Shown here: one piece after another, positions 31,547-39,871 of the stretch
Layout: every line of letters begins with the position of its first letter
Numbering within the stretch: the first letter of the stretch is position 1
Source: JBEBGV01 sp040081265
GTDB lineage: Bacteria; Acidobacteriota; Vicinamibacteria; Vicinamibacterales; UBA2999
Direction of reading: 5' to 3'
Assembly (NCBI GenBank): GCA_040081265.1
Contig: JBEBGV010000013.1
Span: forward strand, 23,422 to 87,421
DNA length: 64,000 nucleotides
Position numbers and translations under genes: made by a program
Notes under the pieces: generated by a model
Told to the model about the DNA's origin: nothing
Database searches by the model: none
Seen by the model: the letters and a program-made list of their open reading frames with translations, nothing else

Positions 31547-34378
31547 TCAGTTCACGAGTCGCCCGTCCGAATCGCGGATTTCCACCGGTAATCCCAGCGA
31601 CCGCAACTCAGGTTCGATTTTGCCACGGTCGCCCACCGCGACAACCACCAGGTTGTTGACTGTGAAGTACTTACGGGCCATGGCGACCGCTTGCTCGGTG
31701 GTCACGGCGTTCACGCTGGCCACGTAACGGGAGTAGTAGTCGAGCCCGAGACCGTAGATGTAAACGTTCGAGAAGCTTCCAGCCGCATCGGCCCCGGTTT
31801 CAAAGGCCGCGGCCAGCGAGCGCGACAACGTGTCCTTCACCCGAGACAGTTCGGCCGCCGGCATGGCCTCGTTCATGCCTCGGATTTCCTTCAGCACTTC
31901 CTGGGTCGCCGGCAGGGTGGCGTCGGTCCTGACTGCTCCGCCGGCCTGGAACCACCCGCCCAACTTCCGGAAGATGAACTGCGAGTACGCACCGTAGGCG
32001 TAGCCGTTCGCTTCGCGCAGGTTCATGTTGATGCGGCCCGAGAAGTTGCCTCCTAGAGCCATGTTCATGACCTGCATTGCCCGGAAATCGGGCGAGGAGC
32101 GCTCGGCGCCGAGCGAGATGACGTTGAGCTGTGTCTGCGGGGCACCCGGTCGGTCCACGATCACGATGCGTGAGGCCGGCGCGACCGGGGTGCTGACGCG
32201 CGGTGACAGAGGCGTGCCAGGCTGCCACGCGCCGAACACCCTTTCGGCCACGGCCTGAAGGTCGCGCATTGAGATGTCACCGGCTACCACCAGGGCCGCG
32301 TTGTTCGGTACGTAGTTCCGTCTCCAGAACTCCACCATCTGTTCGCGCGTGATCCCCTTGAGCGATGCCTCGGTTCCCAAATCGGGGTGCCCGTAGGGGT
32401 GGCCTTCTCCGAACAGCACCGCGCTGACCACCCTCGTCGTCAGGGCGTTGGCGTTGTCGCGTTGTTGTGCGAGCTGTCCAAGGCGGGTTTGCCTCTGTCG
32501 ATCGATCTCCTCAACAGGGAACGACGGCCTGAGCGCCACATCGCCAACGATGGCCAGCGCACGCTCGAAATTCGATGTCAGGGCACGCGTCGTGACGGTG
32601 GTCGCATCCATGGTGCTGTTGGTGCCGAGCGACGCGCCCAGCTGGGCCACCTCGTCGGCAATCTGCAGCGCCCCGCGTGTGGCGGTGCCTTCATCAATCA
32701 TTGCAGCGGTGAAGCTGGCGAGCCCGGGTCTGTCCAATGGATTGGCGTCACCACCAGTCCTGAACACCAGATTGGCCGACACGAGTGGCAGGCCCTTTCG
32801 CTCGTTGAGGATCAGCGTGAGGCCGTTGGAAAGCTGCGCCGACTCGAGGGTCGGCAACTGGAGCGGCCGGGCCGCAGCGGGCCTGGGAATCTCGTTTCGC
32901 CACGGCTCGTCGACGTTGACTGCTTCAACGGTCTGGGCGGACGCCACCGGCGTCTGGGGCGTCGGCACTGAGGCGAGCTGGGGATCGCCGCGCTGCACCT
33001 GCACGACCACACGGGCGGTGGCGGTGAGCTGATCGCGCACGAACGCCTGCACGGCGGCGGGGGTGACCGCGCGGTAACGCTCAACATCCTTCTGGAGAAA
33101 GTCGGGCGTCTTCAGGAAGTGGTTGTAGGAGTTGAGGCGGTCGGCGACACCGCCAAACCCGCCGAGCGATTCCAGGCCCTGCACCATCTGGGTCTCGATG
33201 GTGTTTCTGGCGCGAGCCACTTCACTCGCATCCGGTGGCGCGCTGCGCAGGGCATTCAGTTCCTCGGTAATCGCCTGTTCGAGCTCCTCGAGGGTATGGC
33301 CCGGACGAGCCGTGGCCTGGATGCGGAACTGGGACCCGAGGAGAAGCGATTGCTGGAAAGCAGCTACGTCCTGAGCGATCTGCTTCTCGTAGACGAGCTT
33401 CTTGTAGAGGCGGCTTGAACGTCCGCCGCCGAGTACGCTCGCCGCGATGTCAGCCTCCGCGTCCCCCGGCTTGTAGATGGCAGGCGTCAGCCAGGCCATG
33501 TACAGACGGGGCAGTTGCACCCGGTCATTGACCACGCGACGCCGTTCGGCCGTAATCGGAGGGGTCGTCACCGACACCGGCTGCACCTCCGGCCCGCGTT
33601 TCAGCGTGCCGAAGTACTTCGTCACCAGCTCGCGCACCTGCGCCACGTCAACGTCGCCGACGATCGCCAGGCTGGCGTTGTTCGGCGAGTAATACTTCCT
33701 GAAAAACTGCCGGACATCGTCGAGCTTCGCCGCCTGGATGTCCTCGTGCGAGCCGATGATGTTGCCGTAATACGGATGCCCCTTCGGGTAGAGCATCTGC
33801 GTGACAACCTCGTCAGCGAGACCGAAAGGCCGGTTCTCGACGCTCTGCCGGCGTTCGTTGCGAACCACGTCCTGCTGATTGGTCAGCGCCGCCTGATCCA
33901 CCTTGTCGAGCAGGTAGCCCATGCGATCAGACTCAATCCAGAGCGCAAGCTCCAACTGATTCGAGGGCACAGTCTCGAAGTAATTGGTGCGGTCGTAGTC
34001 AGTGGTGCCGTTGACGTCACTGGCGCCAGCGGCTTCGAGCATCGAGAAGTGTGAGTCGGGAGGCGTGTGCTTCGACCCCTGAAACATGAGGTGTTCGAAG
34101 AGGTGCGCGAAGCCGGTTCGGCCAGGTTCCTCATTGGCTGGGCCGACGTGGTACCAGAGGTTGACCGCCACCAGAGGTAACCGGCGGTCCTGGCTCACGA
34201 TGACCTCGAGTCCGTTCGGCAGGGTGAACTTCTCGAACGCCAGTCGGGGCACCTGACTCGCACCGCTGGTCGACGTTTGTGCGGAAGGTACGCTCATAGC
34301 CGACACGCAGAGGATGATTGCCGTGCTCAGAGTTCTCAATCGTGTTCTCAATAGTGCTCTCAACCGGGTTGGTGGCAT
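31547..34378 (-). CDS. Tandem M16 zinc peptidase (pitrilysin/insulinase family), exported
   Basis: A 943-residue protein with an N-terminal signal (about 10-33). The first M16 domain has the inverted zinc motif HLFEHLMFQGSKHTP (HXXEH) with the distal Glu in RNERRQSVENRPFG. The second half (about 510-930) repeats the fold (LEVI... LTLILNERKGLPLVSANLVFRTGG, RPGLASFTAAMIDEG) without HXXEH, so only the first half is catalytic, as in other two-half M16 proteases. It probably degrades short peptides in the periplasm. alkA is encoded 4 nt upstream on the same strand. Confidence 0.92.
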   Translation of the reverse strand: MPPTRLRALLRTRLRTLSTAIILCVSAMSVPSAQTSTSGASQVPRLAFEKFTLPNGLEVIVSQDRRLPLVAVNLWYHVGPANEEPGRTGFAHLFEHLMFQGSKHTPPDSHFSMLEAAGASDVNGTTDYDRTNYFETVPSNQLELALWIESDRMGYLLDKVDQAALTNQQDVVRNERRQSVENRPFGLADEVVTQMLYPKGHPYYGNIIGSHEDIQAAKLDDVRQFFRKYYSPNNASLAIVGDVDVAQVRELVTKYFGTLKRGPEVQPVSVTTPPITAERRRVVNDRVQLPRLYMAWLTPAIYKPGDAEADIAASVLGGGRSSRLYKKLVYEKQIAQDVAAFQQSLLLGSQFRIQATARPGHTLEELEQAITEELNALRSAPPDASEVARARNTIETQMVQGLESLGGFGGVADRLNSYNHFLKTPDFLQKDVERYRAVTPAAVQAFVRDQLTATARVVVQVQRGDPQLASVPTPQTPVASAQTVEAVNVDEPWRNEIPRPAAARPLQLPTLESAQLSNGLTLILNERKGLPLVSANLVFRTGGDANPLDRPGLASFTAAMIDEGTATRGALQIADEVAQLGASLGTNSTMDATTVTTRALTSNFERALAIVGDVALRPSFPVEEIDRQRQTRLGQLAQQRDNANALTTRVVSAVLFGEGHPYGHPDLGTEASLKGITREQMVEFWRRNYVPNNAALVVAGDISMRDLQAVAERVFGAWQPGTPLSPRVSTPVAPASRIVIVDRPGAPQTQLNVISLGAERSSPDFRAMQVMNMALGGNFSGRINMNLREANGYAYGAYSQFIFRKLGGWFQAGGAVRTDATLPATQEVLKEIRGMNEAMPAAELSRVKDTLSRSLAAAFETGADAAGSFSNVYIYGLGLDYYSRYVASVNAVTTEQAVAMARKYFTVNNLVVVAVGDRGKIEPELRSLGLPVEIRDSDGRLVN

Positions 34379-34382
34379 GTCC

Positions 34383-35006
34383 TTATCCCTGGTCTGGAGT
34401 GTTGTTCAGGCTCGCCCACAAGTACCAGCAAGCCACTGACCGATACGGTCTCCACTGTTCGCCAAGTCTGGTGAGGCGCTTCGGGTCTGGCACCTTCCGC
34501 ATCCCGTAATTCTGTTGGACGGCCTTGACGATGCCGAGGTCCCCGACCGGGAGGACGTCGGGGCGCTGCAGGCGGAAGATCAAGAACATCTCAGCCGTCC
34601 ACCGCCCGATCCCCTTGACCGAAGTCAGCGTCTCGATGACCGCGTCGTCGTCGAGCGACTCGATTTCGGAAAGGACGAGCGAGCCGTCCAGTACGCGTCT
34701 GGAGAGGTCCCGCATGTAGCGGGTCTTCTGTCCGCTCAGGCCGGCAGCCCGGAGCTGCTCGTCGGTCAGCCGCTCGACCGATTGGGGCGTCGGCACCCTG
34801 CCACCGCAGAGCGCCATGACGCGCGCGCCAATGGTGGCGGCCGCCTTGGTCGACAACTGCTGCGAGATGATGGCCTGCATCAGAGCCTTGAAGGGATCGG
34901 CATGCTGCCGATCAGCCAGCAGGCAGGGGCCGTGGCGTCGCATCAGGTCCCGCATCACGGGATCCCGGCGGGCAAGAATTCGCCGTGCGCGAGCGTAGTC
35001 CAGCAT
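34383..35006 (-). CDS. DNA-3-methyladenine glycosylase II, AlkA family (HhH-GPD)
   Basis: A 207-residue base-excision repair enzyme. It has the helix-hairpin-helix region (LTSVKGIGRWTAEMFLIF), the catalytic Asp after it (VLPVGDLGIVKAV), and the early AIISQQLSTKAAATIGAR segment typical of AlkA-type glycosylases without the N-terminal TBP-like domain of E. coli AlkA. The ATG at 35004-35006 (MLDYARARRIL) is preferred; a GTG 36 nt upstream is possible, and neither has a clear ribosome-binding site. It is divergent from the next gene, with 58 bp between them. Confidence 0.88.
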   Translation of the reverse strand: MLDYARARRILARRDPVMRDLMRRHGPCLLADRQHADPFKALMQAIISQQLSTKAAATIGARVMALCGGRVPTPQSVERLTDEQLRAAGLSGQKTRYMRDLSRRVLDGSLVLSEIESLDDDAVIETLTSVKGIGRWTAEMFLIFRLQRPDVLPVGDLGIVKAVQQNYGMRKVPDPKRLTRLGEQWRPYRSVACWYLWASLNNTPDQG

Positions 35007-35064
35007 GGGGTTGGGAGGAGGTGGAGCAGCAGCCGCACCCACAGGGAGCTTACAATGATCGATT

Positions 35065-35493
35065 GTGGAAGTCTCTCTCGTACGAAAGCAGCTGCTGTCG
35101 GCCATCGAACGCTCGAAAGCGCACGCCCAGAAGCGTCGCCAACGCACCTCGGAGGTGGAGGACACCTACCGCCAATTCCTGGATCTGACTGCGGCTCCGG
35201 TCGTGCGACAGCTCAGCCAGGCGCTGAAGGCAGAGGGGTTCCCGTTCACCGTCGGCACCCCGAGCGGCGGCCTTCGACTGTCGTCTGACCATGGTCGTGA
35301 CGACTACATCGAGATCTCGCTGGATACCAGCAGCGATCCCCCGCAGGTCGTGGGCCACGTCAACCGCGTCCGGGGCTCACGAACGCTGACGAGCGAGCGA
35401 CCAATCAAACCGGACGCTGCGCCCTCCGAAATCTCTGACACCGACGTCCTGACGTATTTCGTCGAGGCGCTGGAGCCGTGGTTGGAGAGATAG
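35065..35493 (+). CDS. Conserved hypothetical cytoplasmic protein
   Basis: A 142-residue soluble protein with a GTG start. The N-terminal third is a charged, probably coiled helix (QLLSAIERSKAHAQKRRQRTSEVEDTYRQFLD). The rest looks like alternating strands and a helix (FPFTVGTPSGGLRLSSDHGRDDYIEISLDTSSDPPQVVGHVN, then DVLTYFVEALEPWLER). No family recognised. It is divergent from the DNA glycosylase gene and is followed immediately by a double hairpin repeat. Confidence 0.65.
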   Translation: MEVSLVRKQLLSAIERSKAHAQKRRQRTSEVEDTYRQFLDLTAAPVVRQLSQALKAEGFPFTVGTPSGGLRLSSDHGRDDYIEISLDTSSDPPQVVGHVNRVRGSRTLTSERPIKPDAAPSEISDTDVLTYFVEALEPWLER

Positions 35494-35546
35494 CCGGGTC
35501 GTTCCGACCCGGCCTACGTACGCAGGGCGGGTCCGCAGGACCCGCC
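35493..35546. repeat. Two adjacent dispersed GC hairpins (copies E1 and E2)
   Basis: E1: GCCGGGTCG / CGACCCGGC with a TTC loop (35493-35513), then CCTACGTA. E2: GGCGGGTCC / GGACCCGCC with a GCA loop (35526-35546). Together they fill the whole gap between two convergent genes and overlap the first one's stop codon, so both could act as terminators. Confidence 0.85.
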
Positions 35547-35548
35547 GT

Positions 35549-35971
35549 TCATTGCACGCGCAGCAGCAACACCGGCACCTTGACGATATGCCGCACGCGA
35601 TCGACAGTCGTCCCGCGCAGCAGGTCGTTGATGAAACGATGTCCATGGGTCGACATCGCGATCAGGTCCGCCTGGGATTCCTCGCAGGCGCGGATGATCT
35701 CCGTGGCCGGGTCGCCCATTCTGAGCATCGTGGACACGCGCCGCGTCGGCGTCGCCAGGCGCACCGCCAGTTGCTCGAGGTAGGCGCGATCGGTCTTCAT
35801 TTCCTCTGACTCGCGCAGTTTCAGGTCGTTGAAGTGACGGGCGGCGAAGCCGTCGGCGACGTGTACCAGGACGAGGTCCGCCTCCGTCAGATCGGCGAGC
35901 GCCGTGACGTGCGTCAGGATCGTTTCGTCAGCTGGCGAGTTCTCGACGGCAACCAGAATGCGCCGGTACAT
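35549..35971 (-). CDS. Universal stress protein, UspA family
   Basis: A 140-residue alpha/beta protein beginning MYRRILVAVENSPADETIL and ending with RHIVKVPVLLLRV. The typical loop before the last helix, STHGHRFINDLLRGTT, only partly fits the G-X2-G-X9-G-S/T ATP motif (a Gly is missing), so nucleotide binding is doubtful. It starts 6 nt after the mntH stop on the same strand and may be co-expressed with the metal transporter. Confidence 0.9.
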   Translation of the reverse strand: MYRRILVAVENSPADETILTHVTALADLTEADLVLVHVADGFAARHFNDLKLRESEEMKTDRAYLEQLAVRLATPTRRVSTMLRMGDPATEIIRACEESQADLIAMSTHGHRFINDLLRGTTVDRVRHIVKVPVLLLRVQ

Positions 35972-35977
35972 GGACCC

Positions 35978-37321
35978 TCAGCCTGCAAATGTCTGATACA
36001 ACAGCCAGACGTTGAGGGTGGCAATGATAACCGCGACCGCCCACGCCAGCGCCTGCATCCAGCGTGGCGCCACGAATACGCCCATCTTGGCGCGACTGCT
36101 GGTGAAGGCCACGAGTGGGAACACCGCAAACGAGAGCTGCAGGCTCAGCACGACCTGGCTGAGGACGAGCAGCTGCCCGGTGCCTTTCTCCCCGTACAAG
36201 ACGACCGTGATCACAGCGGGCACGATCGCGACCAGGCGCGTGATGAGGCGGCGTAGCCACGGCCGCAGGCGGATGTTGACGAACCCTTCCATCACGATCT
36301 GGCCAGCCAGTGTGCCGGTCAGGGTCGCGTTCTGCCCTGAGCACAGGAGCGCGATGGCGAAGAGTGCTCCGGCTGCGCCAGTTCCAAGCAGCGGTGTCAG
36401 CAGCATGTGCGCGTCTGCGATGTCAGCAACCGAGCTGTACTCGGTGCCGTGGAACACCGCCGCCGCCATGATCAGGATCGCAGCGTTGATAAAGAGAGCC
36501 GACATGAGTGCCACCGACGAATCGATGGTCGCGAACCTGATCGCCGACGCCTTGCCCTCGTCGGTGTCGAGATACTTGCGCGTTTGCACGATAGACGAGT
36601 GCAGGTACAGGTTATGCGGCATCACCGTGGCCCCGAGAATGCCGAGCGCAATGTACAGCATCGCCGGGTCGGTCACGATCTCGGTGCGGGGAATGAATCC
36701 GGCGCTGACTGCCGCCAGGTCGGGTCTGGCCAGCCACATTTCGATGGCGAAGCACCCAGCGATCACGAGGATCAGGGAGATCACGATCGCCTCGATATAA
36801 CGGAATCCCCGATGCTGAAGGAAGAGGATGACCAGCACGTCCAGCGCAGTGAGGCACACCCCCCAGATGAGGGGCAGCCCGAACAGCAGGTTCAGGGCAA
36901 TGGCTGCGCCGATGACCTCGGCCAGGTCGCAGGCCGCGATGGCGATTTCGCAGAGCACCCAGAGGCCCAGGACGACAGGCTTCGAATAACTGTCACGGCA
37001 GGCCTGGGCCAGGTCCCGACCGCTGCCGATGCCCAGGCGAACGGCCAGTGCCTGCAGCAGGATCGCCATCAGGTTGGAGATGAGGATGACGCTCAGGAGC
37101 GTGTAGCCGTACCGGGCGCCCCCGGCCAGGTCTGTCGCCCAGTTACCCGGGTCCATGTAGCCGACGGCCACCAGGTAGCCCGGACCCGCAAAGGCCAGGA
37201 GTTTGCGCCAGAATCCGGCGTGTTCCGGCACGACGATGGACCCGTGCACCTCGGGGAGACTCACGGCCCCGCCCGTCCGCACCCACCCTCCGCGAGGATC
37301 CGTTGACATGTCCTGACCCAT
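35978..37321 (-). CDS. mntH: Nramp-family Mn2+/H+ symporter MntH
   Basis: A 447-residue inner-membrane protein with eleven or twelve helices. The metal-site motifs are both visible: GYMDPGNWATDL in helix 1 and ATVMPHNLYLHSS in helix 6. Nramp proteins import Mn2+ (and Fe2+) with protons. It is divergent from an MntR-type gene, and the intervening DNA holds a perfect TCAAAA-N6-TTTTGA palindrome, so manganese repression of the transporter is the likely regulation. ATG at 37319-37321. Confidence 0.95.
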   Translation of the reverse strand: MGQDMSTDPRGGWVRTGGAVSLPEVHGSIVVPEHAGFWRKLLAFAGPGYLVAVGYMDPGNWATDLAGGARYGYTLLSVILISNLMAILLQALAVRLGIGSGRDLAQACRDSYSKPVVLGLWVLCEIAIAACDLAEVIGAAIALNLLFGLPLIWGVCLTALDVLVILFLQHRGFRYIEAIVISLILVIAGCFAIEMWLARPDLAAVSAGFIPRTEIVTDPAMLYIALGILGATVMPHNLYLHSSIVQTRKYLDTDEGKASAIRFATIDSSVALMSALFINAAILIMAAAVFHGTEYSSVADIADAHMLLTPLLGTGAAGALFAIALLCSGQNATLTGTLAGQIVMEGFVNIRLRPWLRRLITRLVAIVPAVITVVLYGEKGTGQLLVLSQVVLSLQLSFAVFPLVAFTSSRAKMGVFVAPRWMQALAWAVAVIIATLNVWLLYQTFAG

Positions 37322-37352
37322 CGATCCGCTGTCAACCTTAGTCGCTGGCTAA

Positions 37353-37370
37353 TCAAAAAGTCAATTTTGA
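37353..37370. promoter_or_regulatory. Predicted MntR/DtxR operator
   Basis: A perfect 6+6 inverted repeat TCAAAA-N6-TTTTGA between mntH and the regulator gene. On the minus strand TTGACT (37359-37364), a good -35 box for mntH, lies inside it, with TAAGGT 18 nt downstream as a weak -10, so binding would block mntH transcription. Confidence 0.65.
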
Positions 37371-37397
37371 GCGATAGAAATCATCTACACTGCGTGC

Positions 37398-37424
37398 GCC
37401 GGGTCCTGCGGACCCTGCCTACAC
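37398..37424. repeat. Dispersed GC hairpin in the mntR leader (copy F)
   Basis: GGGTCC (37401-37406), TGC loop, GGACCC (37410-37415), followed by TGCCTACA. It ends 4 nt before the mntR start codon and takes the place of a Shine-Dalgarno, so it may weaken or control translation of the regulator. Confidence 0.75.
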
Positions 37425-37428
37425 CCAG

Positions 37429-38109
37429 ATGCTGCCCTCCAGCACCGTCGAGAACTATCTCAAGGCCATTTACCACGGCGTGTCCGCCCTGACGCCACCT
37501 CAACGCCTGTTGCCCATGGGTCAGCTGGCCACAGCGCTCGGTGTTGCCCCCGGCACCGCCACGACGATGGTGAAGACGCTGGCCGAGTCAGGACTCGCTG
37601 TGTACGAGCCCTACACGGGCGTGGCGCTGACGCCAGCAGGACGGAAGCTGGCGGCCCTCGTCCTCCGACGGCATCGCCTGATCGAACTCTTCCTCGTCCA
37701 GGTGATGGGCATGCGCTGGGACGAAGTCCATGACGAGGCGGAACTGCTGGAACATGTCGTCTCGGATCGACTGGTCGAGCGCATGGACGAAATGCTGGGC
37801 CGGCCGGCGGCCGACCCTCATGGCGATCCCATCCCGGATGCAGAAGGCGTGGTGCATGTGCCTGAGCTCGCCAGCCTGCTGAACTGCCCTCTTGGGACGA
37901 CGGTCACGGTGACGCGCGTGGTCGATCAGGACCGCGACTTCCTGCGCTTCATCGCCGAGCACCATCTGAAACCAGGTGAGGCGATTCAGGTCGAGTATCG
38001 GGACGACTCTGCCGACTGCGTGCGGTTACGTGGACGCAGCGATCAGCCGATCACCATCGGGATGCGGGCTGCCTCGAAGCTGCTCGTCAGTGTCGGCTCA
38101 CGGGACTGA
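37429..38109 (+). CDS. mntR: DtxR/MntR-family metal-dependent repressor
   Basis: A 226-residue regulator in the usual three parts. Winged helix: STVENYLKAIYH, then MGQLATALGVAPGTATTMVKTLAESGLAVYEPYTGVALTPAGRKLA-type segments. Dimerisation/metal domain: RRHRLIELFLVQVMGMRWDEVHDEAELLEHVVSDRLVERM, with the metal ligands His, Glu and His of this family visible. FeoA/SH3-like C-terminal domain (about 150-226). It is divergent from mntH and so most likely senses Mn2+. The ATG at 37429 has a hairpin and not a ribosome-binding site upstream. Confidence 0.9.
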   Translation: MLPSSTVENYLKAIYHGVSALTPPQRLLPMGQLATALGVAPGTATTMVKTLAESGLAVYEPYTGVALTPAGRKLAALVLRRHRLIELFLVQVMGMRWDEVHDEAELLEHVVSDRLVERMDEMLGRPAADPHGDPIPDAEGVVHVPELASLLNCPLGTTVTVTRVVDQDRDFLRFIAEHHLKPGEAIQVEYRDDSADCVRLRGRSDQPITIGMRAASKLLVSVGSRD

Positions 38110-38120
38110 CACGCCGCGCC

Positions 38121-38789
38121 CTACGTGATCTCCGCAAACCGCCGCACGACGGCCTGCACCTCGTCAGCATCGTCTGCCATCCACTCGTGCGGTCCAGGCG
38201 CCGCCAGGTCGCGGCCGAACCCGTAGGTCACGGCACAGCACGACGCACCCGCTCCTCGCGCCGTCTGTCGATCAACCGGTGAATCGCCAACCAGCATCGT
38301 CGCGGCCGGGCTCGCACCCGCCATCTGCATCAGGGCGAGCAGTCCTGCCGGGTCAGGCTTGCGTGGATGCGGACCGTCGCCGCCGATCACGTGACCGATG
38401 AGGTCGCGCACACCAAGGCCGACGAGAATCCGCTCGCTCGGCACGGCGGGCTTGTTGGTCAGCACCGCAACGGTGGCGCACGATTGCGCGGCCACGAGCA
38501 GATCGCGAATGCCCGGGTAGAGCACCGTGTGATTGAGCAGCCGCGAATCGTAGATGGTCAGGAAGCGCTGAAGCAGACCCGGTGCATCGGGCAACCCTGC
38601 TGCGGCCAGTGCACGGCCAACCAGCACTCCCGCACCCTCACCGACCATGGCGACGATGGCCTCGGTCGGTAGCGGCAGCCCGCCCCGCTCGACGATGAGC
38701 TCGTTGGCGGAATCGGCGAGGTCCTGACGCGAATCGACCAGCGTGCCGTCGAGGTCGAAGGCGATCAGTCTTCGGTGTAGGTGGCCCAC
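38121..38789 (-). CDS. gph: Phosphoglycolate phosphatase (HAD family)
   Basis: A 222-residue HAD-IA hydrolase. Motif I is FDLDGTLVDS, motif II lies in VAVLTNKP, and motif III/IV are HPRKPDPAGLL and MLVGDSPVDRQTARGAG. Phosphoglycolate removal after DNA repair or RuBisCO activity is the usual role of this subfamily, but other small phosphate esters are possible. The GTG at 38787-38789 gives a normal length; it overlaps the queD 3' end by 25 nt. The longer frame upstream is a shadow of queD. Confidence 0.85.
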   Translation of the reverse strand: MGHLHRRLIAFDLDGTLVDSRQDLADSANELIVERGGLPLPTEAIVAMVGEGAGVLVGRALAAAGLPDAPGLLQRFLTIYDSRLLNHTVLYPGIRDLLVAAQSCATVAVLTNKPAVPSERILVGLGVRDLIGHVIGGDGPHPRKPDPAGLLALMQMAGASPAATMLVGDSPVDRQTARGAGASCCAVTYGFGRDLAAPGPHEWMADDADEVQAVVRRFAEIT

Positions 38790-39169
38790 GAGGTCGGCGT
38801 CTCCCAGACGGTGACGCGCGCGACCGGCAGCTTCTGCTCGCGTGTGATATCGAAGATGAGGCGGGCTATGCGCTCGACGGTCGGATTGCTTTCCAGCAGG
38901 TAGACCGGCTCGCCAAGACTTCGGAGTGCTTCGACGAGTACGTCGTCGCGGCGCAGGATCATCTTGTGATCCAGTTCGCGATCGATCCATGTCTTGACCA
39001 GATCCTTGATGTCGTTGAAGTCGACAACCATGTTGCGGGCGTCAAGTGCGCTCGTGCGAATCTCGATTTCGGCGACGGCGTTGTGGCCGTGCGGATGCCG
39101 ACAGACGCCGTCGTAGTCGAGCAGGCGGTGCCCGTAACAGAAGTCGATCCGCTTGGTCACGGAATACAT
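38765..39169 (-). CDS. queD: 6-carboxy-5,6,7,8-tetrahydropterin synthase QueD
   Basis: A 134-residue member of the 6-pyruvoyl-tetrahydropterin synthase family. Zinc and catalytic residues are visible: the N-terminal His in CYGHRLLDYDG, CRHPHGHN (Cys plus HxH), and a later DHKMIL segment with Asp/His. It acts in queuosine/7-deazaguanine synthesis. Start ATG at 39167-39169, 27 bp from the divergent queC start. Its end overlaps gph. Confidence 0.92.
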   Translation of the reverse strand: MYSVTKRIDFCYGHRLLDYDGVCRHPHGHNAVAEIEIRTSALDARNMVVDFNDIKDLVKTWIDRELDHKMILRRDDVLVEALRSLGEPVYLLESNPTVERIARLIFDITREQKLPVARVTVWETPTSWATYTED

Positions 39170-39196
39170 ATCTACTGGTAATGTTATGCCACCCGC

Positions 39197-39871
39197 GTGG
39201 CCTCCCCCCCTCAGACAGCGGTACTGCTCTCGGCCGGGCTCGACAGCGCGGTCCTGGCGGCAAGCGAAGCGCGCACCTCACGTGTTCAGCCCGTCTACAT
39301 CCGCACCGGTCTCGCGTGGGAAGACCAGGAACGTGCCGCACTCGCGCGGCTGCTCGAGAGCCCGCCCTACAGGGACATGCCGAACGTCGCCGAGCTGACC
39401 TTCACGGTGAGTGACCTCTACTCCCCGACCCACTGGGCGATTCGCGGTGAAGCACCGGGGTTCGACACGCCCGACGAAGACGTCTACCTCACCGGCCGGA
39501 ACATCGTCCTGTTGAGCAAGGCAGCCATCTACTGCGCCCAGCACGACATCCATCGGATCGTCATCGGGCCGCTGTCGGGGAATCCGTTTCCGGACGCAAC
39601 ACCCGCGTTCTTTTCAGCCATGGCGAATGCCATGTCCGTCGGCCTGTCGCATGAGGTCGCAATCGACACGCCGTTACTCGACAAGGACAAGCACGAGGTC
39701 ATCACGCTTGGAATCACGCTTGGTGTGCCGCTCGAGCTGACACTGTCGTGCATGCAACCGAGAGACGTCCAGCACTGCGGGCGATGCAGCAAGTGCCGCG
39801 AGCGCCGCGACGCGTTCACTCGCGCCGGTGTGGCCGACCCTACCAGTTACATCGAGCGACCAGCCCGCTGA
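39197..39871 (+). CDS. queC: 7-cyano-7-deazaguanine synthase QueC
   Basis: A 224-residue PP-loop ATPase that makes preQ0. The PP-loop reads VLLSAGLDSAV, a variant of SGGxDS in which the first Gly is Ala. The GRNIVLLSKAAIYCA segment and the C-terminal zinc motif CMQPRDVQHCGRCSKCRERRDAF (four cysteines) match QueC. queD is divergent 27 bp away; queE and queF are not in the window. GTG start; in-frame stop TAA just upstream at 39179-39181 fixes it. Its stop abuts the next gene's stop. Confidence 0.85.
   Translation: MASPPQTAVLLSAGLDSAVLAASEARTSRVQPVYIRTGLAWEDQERAALARLLESPPYRDMPNVAELTFTVSDLYSPTHWAIRGEAPGFDTPDEDVYLTGRNIVLLSKAAIYCAQHDIHRIVIGPLSGNPFPDATPAFFSAMANAMSVGLSHEVAIDTPLLDKDKHEVITLGITLGVPLELTLSCMQPRDVQHCGRCSKCRERRDAFTRAGVADPTSYIERPAR

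Noticed and set aside
38790..38990. Longer Gph N-terminus
   Set aside because: The added residues are the antiparallel shadow of queD; the HAD motif I sits at the usual distance from the GTG at 38787-38789.
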